Both the position numbers and the translations under genes were made by a program. A stretch of DNA of 64,000 bases from Xenophilus sp. AP218F (GTDB lineage: Bacteria > Pseudomonadota > Gammaproteobacteria > Burkholderiales > Chromobacteriaceae), in NCBI GenBank assembly GCA_002213445.1, contig NJIE01000006.1:124459-188458 (forward strand), written 5' to 3'. Of this stretch, positions 1 through 6,897 are shown piece after piece. The notes below the pieces were generated by a model. The model did not search any database, was not told the origin of the DNA, and saw nothing but the letters and a program-made list of their open reading frames with translations. Position 1 is the first letter of the stretch, and each line of letters starts with the position of its first letter.

Positions 1-146
1 AGCTGACCGTCAAGCGCCTGGACAAACAGCATGGCCGCGTCCGGCTGCTGCCGGAAAATCCGGCCTTCTCGCCGATCGAGGTGCCGGAGGATGCCAGCTT
101 TCACATCTGGGGCGTAGTCAGCAGCGTGATTCACAAGGTGGATTAA
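1..146 (+). CDS. UmuD/LexA-family S24 peptidase, C-terminal fragment
   Basis: The first 146 bases encode the end of a protein whose start lies outside the window (reading frame from base 3, stop TAA 144-146). The visible residues include LTVKRL, then LLPENPAFSPIEV, then FHIWGVVSSVIHKVD. This order (the K of the Ser-Lys dyad in TVKRL, the ENP turn, and a final WGVVxxVIH) is typical of the self-cleaving S24 peptidase domain, and the WGVVxxVIH ending is closer to UmuD than to LexA. UmuD is cleaved after RecA activation to give UmuD', the accessory subunit of translesion polymerase V. A umuC gene normally follows umuD, but here only a 49-codon ORF follows. A phage-type or LexA-like S24 repressor cannot be excluded without the N-terminal half. 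Confidence 0.75.
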   Translation, partial: LTVKRLDKQHGRVRLLPENPAFSPIEVPEDASFHIWGVVSSVIHKVD

Positions 147-193
147 ATTCCGGGCCGCAAGCGCCGCGCCCAACGGCACACAGGAGAACGACG

Positions 194-343
194 ATGAGCC
201 AGCAGCAAAACGACAGCATCAAGATGAAATTCATGGACTGGAAGCGCCTGCCGCGCCCGTTTCGCGCCGTGATCCACGGTCAGCCGCAAGTGCTGATCTC
301 TCGCCCGGGCCGCGACTACTATATGCCGGTACAGTTCGTCTGA
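194..343 (+). CDS. Small hypothetical protein (49 aa) after the UmuD-like gene
   Basis: An ATG at 194 preceded by AGGAGA at 182-187 opens a 49-codon frame ending in TGA 341-343. The product is basic and aromatic: MSQQQNDSIKMKFMDW at the start and GRDYYMPVQFV at the end. I see no signal peptide, transmembrane helix or known motif and do not recognise the family. It begins 48 bases after the UmuD-like stop on the same strand, so co-transcription with an SOS gene is likely. The strong ribosome binding site and the non-random composition suggest it is expressed. Its position, where umuC would be expected, makes it a candidate partner or regulator of the S24 protein, but that is only inference. 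Confidence 0.55.
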   Translation: MSQQQNDSIKMKFMDWKRLPRPFRAVIHGQPQVLISRPGRDYYMPVQFV

Positions 344-530
344 ATCGCCACGCCAAGGGCTGCCTGAATCCGCAGCGCCAGCCGCGGCGACTTGTGCTAG
401 GAAACCCTCAAACCGCGCCCCGCATCCATGACACGGCCAGACGGCCGTCCCCGGGCCTGTCACGATCGCCGTCCCAATCAACGACGCCTCGCCCGCTTTC
501 GACGCCGCCGATCCGATGCCGGCCGATAAA

Positions 531-557
531 AAACGCCACGGGGATTCCGTGGCGTTT
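531..557 (-). terminator. Intrinsic terminator of the fadA transcript
   Basis: An 11-bp perfect stem (531-541 with 547-557) closes a 5-nt loop. Read on the minus strand it is followed by a U-rich tract (complement of the A run at 527-533). It lies 24 bases beyond the thiolase stop codon. Confidence 0.85.
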
Positions 558-580
558 GTCATTGCGCGGCGCGCTGGCGC

Positions 581-1783
581 TTACAGCACTTCGATGATGC
601 CCGCCGCGCCCATGCCGGTGCCGATGCACATCGTCACCATGCCGTAGCCCTTCTGGCCGGAATCGCGCATGCCGTGGATCAGCGTGGCGGTACGGATCGC
701 GCCGGTCGCGCCCAACGGGTGGCCCAGAGCGATCGCGCCGCCGTGCGGGTTGACCTTGGACATATCCAGCTCCAGATCGCGCACCACCGCCAGCGCCTGG
801 GCGGCGAAGGCTTCGTTCAACTCGATCCACTTCAGCTCGTCCTGCTTCAAGCCAGCTTGCGCCAACGCGGCCGGGATGGCTTCTTTCGGACCGATGCCCA
901 TGATTTCCGGCGGCACGCCCTTGACGGCGAAGGTCACGTAACGGCCGATCGGGGTCAGGTTGAATTCCTTGAGCACGCGCTCGGAGACCAGGATCACAGC
1001 GCCGGCGCCGTCGGACATCTGCGAAGAGTTGCCGGCGGTGACCGAACCCTTGGCATCGAACACGGTTTTCAGCTTGGCCAGACCTTCCAGCGTGGTTTCG
1101 CGGCGCGGGCCTTCGTCGGTGTCCAGCACGCGCTTCTTGGCCACCACTTCGCCGGTTTCCAGATTCGGCGTGCGATAGGTCACCTCCAGCGGGGTGATTT
1201 CATTCTTGAATTTGCCGCCGTCGATGGCCGCCAGCGCGCGGCGATGCGATTCCACCGCGAACGCGTCCTGGTCTTCGCGCGAGATGCCCCACTGCTGCGC
1301 CACTTTTTCCGCGGTCAGGCCCATGCCGTAAGCGATGCCGTAGTTCTCGTCCTTGGCGAAGATTTCCGGATTCAGCGACACCTTGTTGCCCATCATCGGC
1401 ACCAGCGACATCGATTCCGAACCGGCCGCGATCACCACATCGGCTTCGCCCAGACGGATGCGGTCGGCCGCCATCTGCACGGCGTTGATGCCGGACGAGC
1501 AGTAGCGGTTGATGGTGATGCCGCCCACGGTGTTGGGCAGGCCGGCCAGCAGCACGCCGATGCGCGCCATGTTCAGGCCCTGCTCCGCTTCCGGGAAGGC
1601 GCAACCGACTACGCAGTCGGAAATCAGTTTCGGGTCCAGGTTCGGCACCTGGGCCAGCGCGCCGGTGATCACATGCGCCAGCATGTCATCCGGGCGCACG
1701 TGGCGCATCATGCCGCGCGGCGCTTTGCCCACCGGGGTGCGGGTGGCGGCGACGATGTAAGCTTCTTGTACTTGCTTAACCAT
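581..1783 (-). CDS. fadA: Acetyl-CoA acyltransferase (3-ketoacyl-CoA thiolase)
   Basis: This 400-aa thiolase catalyses the last step of beta-oxidation, cleaving 3-ketoacyl-CoA with CoA to release acetyl-CoA. The acyl-accepting cysteine is C95 in NRYCSSG. The histidine of the GGAIALGHPLGATGA segment and the second catalytic cysteine in CIGTGMG near the C-terminus are both present, so the enzyme looks intact and of normal length. The chosen ATG (1783) begins MVKQVQEAYIVAATRTPVG and has AAGGAG seven bases upstream; the frame stays open further upstream but without thiolase similarity. It lies 152 bases downstream of the fadN-like gene on the same strand and is probably co-transcribed with it. 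An intrinsic terminator follows. Thiolases of the PHA biosynthesis type (PhaA) are similar, but the partner gene here argues for degradation. Confidence 0.93.
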   Translation of the reverse strand: MVKQVQEAYIVAATRTPVGKAPRGMMRHVRPDDMLAHVITGALAQVPNLDPKLISDCVVGCAFPEAEQGLNMARIGVLLAGLPNTVGGITINRYCSSGINAVQMAADRIRLGEADVVIAAGSESMSLVPMMGNKVSLNPEIFAKDENYGIAYGMGLTAEKVAQQWGISREDQDAFAVESHRRALAAIDGGKFKNEITPLEVTYRTPNLETGEVVAKKRVLDTDEGPRRETTLEGLAKLKTVFDAKGSVTAGNSSQMSDGAGAVILVSERVLKEFNLTPIGRYVTFAVKGVPPEIMGIGPKEAIPAALAQAGLKQDELKWIELNEAFAAQALAVVRDLELDMSKVNPHGGAIALGHPLGATGAIRTATLIHGMRDSGQKGYGMVTMCIGTGMGAAGIIEVL

Positions 1784-1935
1784 TCTTTTGCTCCTTCGCG
1801 GCCGGCGGCAAGGTCTTCCTGCCTGCCGCCAGCCTATGCATTCTTGAGTTTTCGAGCGATTCGCAAGCGCCTGGGGCGGGCGTCGACTGCTTGCGGCAGT
1901 CGGCGCGGCATCGGGCGTCTTGCGGGCCGCTCCTA

Positions 1936-4311
1936 TCAGTTGCGCAGCGGTTTGCCGGTAGTCAGCATGTTGGCGATGCGATCCTGGGTCTTGGAGTTCT
2001 TCAGCAAGGTCATGAAGCCCTTGCGCTCCAGGTCCAGAATCCATTGCTCGTTGACCAGAGTGCCGGCTTCCACGTCGCCGCCGGTCATCACGTCGGCGAT
2101 CAGCGAGGCGATGAAGAAGTCATGCTGGCTGATGAAGTTGCCTTCCTTCATGTTCACCAGCTGGCCCTTGATCGAAGCCGCGCCGGCGCGACCGGCTACC
2201 GGGAAGCCCTTCACCTTGAGCGGCGGACGATAGCCGGCCTCGGCCAGCGCGATCGCCTGCTGCTTGGCGACATGCAGCAACTCGTAAGCATTGAAGACCA
2301 CCGGATCGCCCTTCTTGAAGAAGCCGATTTCCTGGGCTTCGAAGCCGCTGGTGGCCACTTTGGCGGTCGCCACGGCCATGAAGTAGTCCTTCAGCGCGGC
2401 CAGCAGGTCACCCTTGGACTCTTGCGCGGCGCGCAGCGCGAATTCCTTGCAGCCGCCGCCGCCCGGCAGCAAGCCGACGCCCACTTCCACCAGACCCACG
2501 TAGGACTCCAGCGCCGCCACGGTCTTGTCGCAGTGCATGGCGAACTCGCAACCGCCGCCGAACACGTAGCCCTGAGTCGCGGCCACGGTCGGGATCTGGC
2601 TGTAGCGCAGGCGCATCGAGGTAGCCTGGAAGCGGCTGATGGTGGCGTCGATCGCGTCCCAGTCTCCCATCATGAAGGCCGGCATCATCGACTGCAGGTC
2701 CGCGCCCACCGAGAACGGCTCTTCGGTTTGCCAGATCACCAGGCCCTTGAAGCGGTCTTCGGCGATGTCGATGGCGGTGTTCAAGCCGTCGATCACGCTC
2801 GGTCCGATGGCGTGGGCCTTGGACTTGAACGACACCACCAGGATCTCGTCGCCGGTGGTGAAGGCGCGCACGCCTTCGTTTTCGAATACGGTTTCGCCCA
2901 GTTGCGCCACCGGCTCGCCCAGCACCTTGGCCGGCGCCAGCTGGCGCTTGTAGACGTCCAGCTGGGAACGACCCACCAGCTTCTTGTCGGCGGCGTTGAA
3001 CGAGCCTTCGGCGAAATGCACGCCGGCGCGGTCGCTCTCCAGCACCCAGGCCGGCAACTCGGCCGAGGCCAGGGCATGGCCAGCCTTGATGTCTTCTTCC
3101 AGCCACTTGGCGACTTGCTGCCAGCCGGCGGCCTGCCAGGTTTCGAACGGGCCGGTGGACCAGCCGAAGCCCCAGCGGATCGCGAAGTCGACGTCGCGGG
3201 CGCAGTTGGCGATGTCGGCCAGATGGAAGCCGATGTAGTGGAACACGTCGCGGAAGCAGGCCCACAGGAACTGCGCCTGCGGGTGCTGGCTTTCGCGCAG
3301 CTTCTGGAATTTCTCGGCCGGGTCGGCGATCTTCAGGATGTCCTTGACCGCGTCGTCGCCCTTCTCGCCGGCGCCCACGTACTCGCCCTTGGCCGGGTCC
3401 AACACCAGCATGCGCTTGCCGTCCTTCTTGTAGATGCCGGCGCGGGTTTTGGCGCCCAGCGCGCCGCCGGCGATCAGTTGCTGCATCCAGTCCGGCGTCA
3501 CGAACAGGCTGTGCCAAGGATCCCCCGGCAGCGTGTCCTGCATGGTCTTCACCACGTGCGCGAAGGTATCCAGGCCCACCACGTCGGCAGTGCGGAAGGT
3601 GGCGGACTTGGGACGGCCCAGGCGCGGGCCGGTCAGGTCGTCCACCACGTCGAAGCGGATGCCGTACTTGGCGGCGTTGGCGATGGTGGCCAGCATCGAG
3701 AACACGCCGATGCGGTTGGCGACGAAATTCGGGGTGTCCTTGGCGCGCACCACGCCCTTGCCCAGAGTGGACACCAGGAAGCGCTCCAGGTTGTCCAGGA
3801 TGTGGGCGTCGGAGGTCAGGCAGGGGATGATCTCAACCAGGTGCATGTAACGCGGCGGGTTGAAGAAGTGCACGCCGCAGAAGCGCGGACGCACCGCGTC
3901 CGGGCAACTTTGCGCCAGCGCGTTGATCGACAGGCCGGAAGTGTTGGTGGCGAAGATGGTGTGCTCGCCCAGGTGCGGGGCCACCTTGTGGTACAGGTCC
4001 GCCTTCCAGTCCATGCGTTCGGCGATGGCTTCGATCACCAGATCGCAATCCTTCAACAGATGCAGGTGATCGTCATAATTGGCCGGCTGGATGTAATTGA
4101 CGGCATCCTTGTTGGCCAGCGGCGCCGGCTTCTGCTTTTTCAGCCCTTCGAGCGCCTTGAGCACGATGCCGTTCTTGTCGCCTTCCTTGGCCGGAAGGTC
4201 GAACAGAATGGTGGGAACTTTGGCATTTACCAGATGGGCGGCGATCTGCGCTCCCATCACGCCAGCGCCGAGGACGGCAACCTTGCGTACGTTGAACTTG
4301 GTTTGAGACAT
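1936..4311 (-). CDS. 3-hydroxyacyl-CoA dehydrogenase / enoyl-CoA hydratase (FadN-type order)
   Basis: A 791-aa bifunctional enzyme for the hydration and NAD-dependent oxidation steps of beta-oxidation. The N-terminal half is the dehydrogenase: a Rossmann motif GAGVMGAQIAAHL near residue 14 and the HFFNPPRYMHLVEIIP signature. The C-terminal half is a crotonase domain with FKGLVIW, GADLQ, the oxyanion-hole segment GYVFGGGCEFAMHCD and GLLPGGGG, retaining two glutamates at the usual catalytic places. This domain order (dehydrogenase first) is that of Bacillus FadN, reversed relative to E. coli FadB. I start at MSQTKFNV (4311), which has GAGGAAACC just upstream; a second ATG lies eight codons earlier. 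The gene probably heads the fadN-fadA transcript. A PsrA-like dyad lies at 4555-4570 in its upstream region. Confidence 0.92.
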   Translation of the reverse strand: MSQTKFNVRKVAVLGAGVMGAQIAAHLVNAKVPTILFDLPAKEGDKNGIVLKALEGLKKQKPAPLANKDAVNYIQPANYDDHLHLLKDCDLVIEAIAERMDWKADLYHKVAPHLGEHTIFATNTSGLSINALAQSCPDAVRPRFCGVHFFNPPRYMHLVEIIPCLTSDAHILDNLERFLVSTLGKGVVRAKDTPNFVANRIGVFSMLATIANAAKYGIRFDVVDDLTGPRLGRPKSATFRTADVVGLDTFAHVVKTMQDTLPGDPWHSLFVTPDWMQQLIAGGALGAKTRAGIYKKDGKRMLVLDPAKGEYVGAGEKGDDAVKDILKIADPAEKFQKLRESQHPQAQFLWACFRDVFHYIGFHLADIANCARDVDFAIRWGFGWSTGPFETWQAAGWQQVAKWLEEDIKAGHALASAELPAWVLESDRAGVHFAEGSFNAADKKLVGRSQLDVYKRQLAPAKVLGEPVAQLGETVFENEGVRAFTTGDEILVVSFKSKAHAIGPSVIDGLNTAIDIAEDRFKGLVIWQTEEPFSVGADLQSMMPAFMMGDWDAIDATISRFQATSMRLRYSQIPTVAATQGYVFGGGCEFAMHCDKTVAALESYVGLVEVGVGLLPGGGGCKEFALRAAQESKGDLLAALKDYFMAVATAKVATSGFEAQEIGFFKKGDPVVFNAYELLHVAKQQAIALAEAGYRPPLKVKGFPVAGRAGAASIKGQLVNMKEGNFISQHDFFIASLIADVMTGGDVEAGTLVNEQWILDLERKGFMTLLKNSKTQDRIANMLTTGKPLRN

Positions 4312-4554
4312 GGTTTCCTCGTTATGTTGAAACACACATGAGACAGGCCCCTCTCGCCTGTCCTGCTTGCTTCAAGGACGGGCGTTGTGCGTCCTTGTCC
4401 TCGCCTCGACGCCGGCAGGGGCTGGCCGGGCATCGGGCAGTACCACTTGATAGCTTGACCGGTTCGCTGTGGCTGTTGTTCCGGTCTGTCATCATCCGGC
4501 AGCCCCGCCCTGCGGGCAAGCGGTCCGGATCGATTGCGCGCGCAGATAAAATAT

Positions 4555-4570
4555 CAAACACTCGCTTTTA
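4555..4570. promoter_or_regulatory. PsrA-like operator upstream of fadN-fadA
   Basis: CAAACACTCGCTTTTA is a near-dyad AAAC-N4-GCTT, one base off the AAAC-N4-GTTT dyad found before fadL and the TetR gene. It lies about 245 bases before the fadN start in an AT-rich patch, with a plausible minus-strand -10 (TATTTT) beside it. The 4312-4736 gap otherwise holds only GC-rich leader sequence and the fadL terminator. The assignment is by analogy to the published PsrA box (C/GAAAC-N2-4-GTTTG/C). Confidence 0.5.
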
Positions 4571-4680
4571 TGCTGAATTAGTCTAACCCATTTTGGGCAA
4601 AATCAAAGCAGGATTTTCAAAAAATCTGCACGCGACGCCAAGCCTGCTGCGACAGAGGCTTTTGCCGCGTCAAAATGACA

Positions 4681-4710
4681 ACAGGGCAGACGCCCTAACG
4701 TCTGCCCTGT
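4681..4710 (-). terminator. Terminator of fadL
   Basis: A 12-bp perfect stem (ACAGGGCAGACG 4681-4692 with 4699-4710) with a 6-nt loop lies 27 bases past the fadL stop. The minus-strand downstream side carries a short U-rich stretch (TGTCATTTTG). The segment CAGGGCAGACGC recurs at 6844-6855. Confidence 0.75.
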
Positions 4711-4736
4711 CGATCTTTTCAAGAACCGCTCACCCG

Positions 4737-6230
4737 TTAGAAGCGGTAGTTGTACTGTACGGCAAGCAGCTGCAGATAAGTCTTGTAGCTGCCGTTGACG
4801 GTGCCGCCGTTGCCGGTGCACGCCGCGCCGGTGGTGGGGCTGACGCCTGCCGGGCTGCAGCCGTCGGTGTAGTTGACGTTGGCGTTCTTGAAGTCGATGA
4901 AGCTGTAGGCCATGTCAACCGAGCTTTGCTTGTTGATCTTGTAATTGGCGCCGAAGGACAGCCAAAGGCGGTCGCTGTCAGGGATGGCCGGATGGCGGTC
5001 CTGATCGTTCTGCACCGGCGACTGCTCCCAAGCCAGGCCGCCGCGCAACAGCCAGGCGTCGTTCAGCTGATAATTGGCGCCGAACGACACGCGCCAGGTG
5101 TCCTTCCAGTTCTGGTGAATCACCATGTCGCCTTGGGCGGTGCCGTTTACCGTCGACTGCTTGATGTCGATGTTTTTCAGCTGCGAGTTGCCCACCCAGG
5201 TCACATCACCCATCACGGCCCAGCGCGGGTCCAGCTGATGGAAGAAGTTGGCGGAGAAGGTTTCCGGCGTGGTGATGTCAACCGAAGCGGACGCGTTGGG
5301 GTGTTTGCCCTTGGCCAATTGCGCCGGGGTGAGCGGCGAGCCTGCGATGGCACCGGACACGTTGTCGAATGTCCAGGTTGAGGAACCTTGCAAGGACTGC
5401 TTGACGCTGGAGCGATAGGCCAGACCGAAGCGGGTATTCTCGTTCAGCTGGAACATGTAGCCGATATTCCAGCCGAAGCCCCAATCGTTGCCTTCCACGT
5501 GCGCCAGACCATCGCCCTTGATGCCGGCGGCGGCAACCGCGTTTTTCGCAACTACGTCGGCGGTGCTAGCCGGCAAGCCCAGAGACAGCGCCTTGCTGTA
5601 AGCCGCGCCATACACGCTGGCATTCAAACCGGAGCTGGCATCCGCCATCTGCTCCAACGTGGCGCTCATGTACTGGGCCGACACGCCAAAGCCGAAGGAG
5701 TGGCGGTCATCCAACTTGAAAGCGATGCTGGGGTTGATGTTCAGCGACTGCAGGTTGACGCTCTTCAAGGCATAGCGGCCAGCCCAGTCGAAACCGTAAT
5801 CCATCTTCGCGCCGTAGGGCACGAAGACGCCTATGCCGGCAGTGATCTTGTCGTTGATCTTGCTGGAGAGATAGAAGGTGGGGGCCGCAACCGCCTTGGG
5901 CGCAAAGGTGCCGCCGTTGCCTCCGCCAGTCGCGTGAGACGGGCTGCCAGGCAGCGATACCGTGCTCGAGCCGCTGTCGGTGTATTCAGAGTGCGGCACC
6001 ACCAAGGTGATGCCGGTGGAGAACTGGGTGCCCTCCAGGCGGGTCAAGCCGGCCGGGTTGGCGAAAATGGTGGAAGGGTCGTTGGCTTCGGCGCCGTTGG
6101 CGTGGGCGGTGCCTTGGCCGGAGACGCTCTGCGAACCAAACTGATAACCCGAGGCAGCAGCCTGGGTGGACGCCAGGCCGAAGGCAGTGCCCATGATCAT
6201 CACGGACAGGCTGAGATGCTTGAGTTTCAT
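4737..6230 (-). CDS. fadL: OmpP1/FadL/TodX-family outer-membrane long-chain fatty acid porin
   Basis: This 497-aa protein is a beta-barrel channel that takes long-chain fatty acids across the outer membrane. The start at 6230 (MKLKHLSLSVMIMG) has GAGGGAAGC directly before it and gives a classical signal peptide, with likely cleavage after AAA near residue 26. The mature N-terminus (SGYQFGSQSVSGQGTAHANG...DPSTIFANPAGLTRLEG) is the conserved FadL hatch-domain signature, and the protein ends in an aromatic residue (YNYRF) as BamA substrates do. It lies between the thioesterase and the fadN-fadA genes, all on the minus strand. A PsrA-like dyad 123-136 bases upstream suggests its own regulated promoter. 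An autotransporter is ruled out by the FadL-type start. Confidence 0.92.
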   Translation of the reverse strand: MKLKHLSLSVMIMGTAFGLASTQAAASGYQFGSQSVSGQGTAHANGAEANDPSTIFANPAGLTRLEGTQFSTGITLVVPHSEYTDSGSSTVSLPGSPSHATGGGNGGTFAPKAVAAPTFYLSSKINDKITAGIGVFVPYGAKMDYGFDWAGRYALKSVNLQSLNINPSIAFKLDDRHSFGFGVSAQYMSATLEQMADASSGLNASVYGAAYSKALSLGLPASTADVVAKNAVAAAGIKGDGLAHVEGNDWGFGWNIGYMFQLNENTRFGLAYRSSVKQSLQGSSTWTFDNVSGAIAGSPLTPAQLAKGKHPNASASVDITTPETFSANFFHQLDPRWAVMGDVTWVGNSQLKNIDIKQSTVNGTAQGDMVIHQNWKDTWRVSFGANYQLNDAWLLRGGLAWEQSPVQNDQDRHPAIPDSDRLWLSFGANYKINKQSSVDMAYSFIDFKNANVNYTDGCSPAGVSPTTGAACTGNGGTVNGSYKTYLQLLAVQYNYRF

Positions 6231-6352
6231 GCTTCCCTCTCTCTGGTACATATAGTTGTTTGTGTCATCCTCATGCCCAACACATAGCGTAAGGCATGAT
6301 CGATGCTACCAGAGAATTAGAGCAATCCAACCAAATTCCAGAGTCTTTGTTC

Positions 6353-6366
6353 CAAACGTTCGTTTA
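6353..6366. promoter_or_regulatory. PsrA-like operator upstream of fadL
   Basis: CAAACGTTCGTTTA is a perfect AAAC-N4-GTTT inverted repeat in the AT-rich gap between the thioesterase and fadL. It matches the published PsrA consensus core and the sites in front of the TetR gene, which supports common control of these units. Confidence 0.6.
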
Positions 6367-6412
6367 ATGCAACATTTCCACAACACTGCTCACACACTGG
6401 CAATATAGACGC

Positions 6413-6790
6413 TCAAAGCTGTTCCAAAAGCCGGGATTTTCCGTCCTGGTCGATCGCGACAAAAGTGGCGATCACCTCGGTGATGCGCACATGGCTGCCA
6501 TCCATGCGCTCGGCCTCCACCGAGATTTTCAGCGTGATCGACTTCTGCCCTATCCGCAGCCTCTCCACATAGATATCCACCACATCGCCCAGCAGAATCG
6601 GCGCGGCGAACTGAAAGGCGTTGACCGCCACCGTGGTGACCGGCCCGCGCGACAGGCGCTCGGCGTCCAGGCTGCCCGCCATGTCGATCTGGCTCATCAG
6701 CCATCCCGCCTGCACCTTGCCGTAGGCGTTGGTGCTGGTGGGCAAGGCGCGCACCCGCAATACCGGTATGCGCTGTTCCGGCTGTTCCAT
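6413..6790 (-). CDS. Acyl-CoA thioesterase, hotdog fold (YciA-like)
   Basis: A 125-aa single hotdog-domain protein predicted to hydrolyse acyl-CoA to free acid and CoA in the cytoplasm. Visible family features are LPTSTNAYGKVQAGWLMSQIDMAG, where an N-G(K)-x-x-G-G/A-W-L pattern with an acidic residue (D near 36) forms the active site, followed by the strand-rich VVDIYVERLRIGQKSITLKISVEAER. I place the start at 6790 (MEQPEQRIPV) with GGAG eight bases upstream; an in-frame start 33 bases earlier lacks one. It lies 107 bases downstream of fadE, separated by a large inverted repeat. Its place in this block suggests it rescues CoA during fatty-acid overload. Substrate chain length cannot be read from sequence. 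Confidence 0.85.
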   Translation of the reverse strand: MEQPEQRIPVLRVRALPTSTNAYGKVQAGWLMSQIDMAGSLDAERLSRGPVTTVAVNAFQFAAPILLGDVVDIYVERLRIGQKSITLKISVEAERMDGSHVRITEVIATFVAIDQDGKSRLLEQL

Positions 6791-6825
6791 GAAGCAAACT
6801 CCAGCAATGCCCTTGCGGGCCAAAA

Positions 6826-6885
6826 CGTTGATCCAAGCGGCCGCAGGGCAGACGCTTGGATCAACGCCGGGCGCAAGCGCCCGGC
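6826..6885. repeat. Large inverted repeat and adjoining hairpin between fadE and the thioesterase gene
   Basis: CGTTGATCCAAGCG (6826-6839) is repeated as its perfect inverse at 6853-6866, giving a 14-bp stem with a 13-nt loop. A second stem, GCCGGGCG (6866-6873) with CGCCCGGC (6878-6885), abuts it. Neither is followed by a U-run, so this is more likely an intercistronic processing or attenuation structure, or a repeat family, than a simple terminator. Confidence 0.6.
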
Positions 6886-6897
6886 CGGATGCGCCGA

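Noticed and set aside
1-343. Prophage remnant at the left edge
   Set aside because: A UmuD-like S24 fragment alone is not enough; no integrase, capsid or repressor gene is next to it in the visible part.
1891-4341. Long plus-strand open frame opposite the fadN-like gene
   Set aside because: Same effect: low-complexity antisense translation (many H, Q, G, A) with no ribosome site, opposite an intact enzyme.
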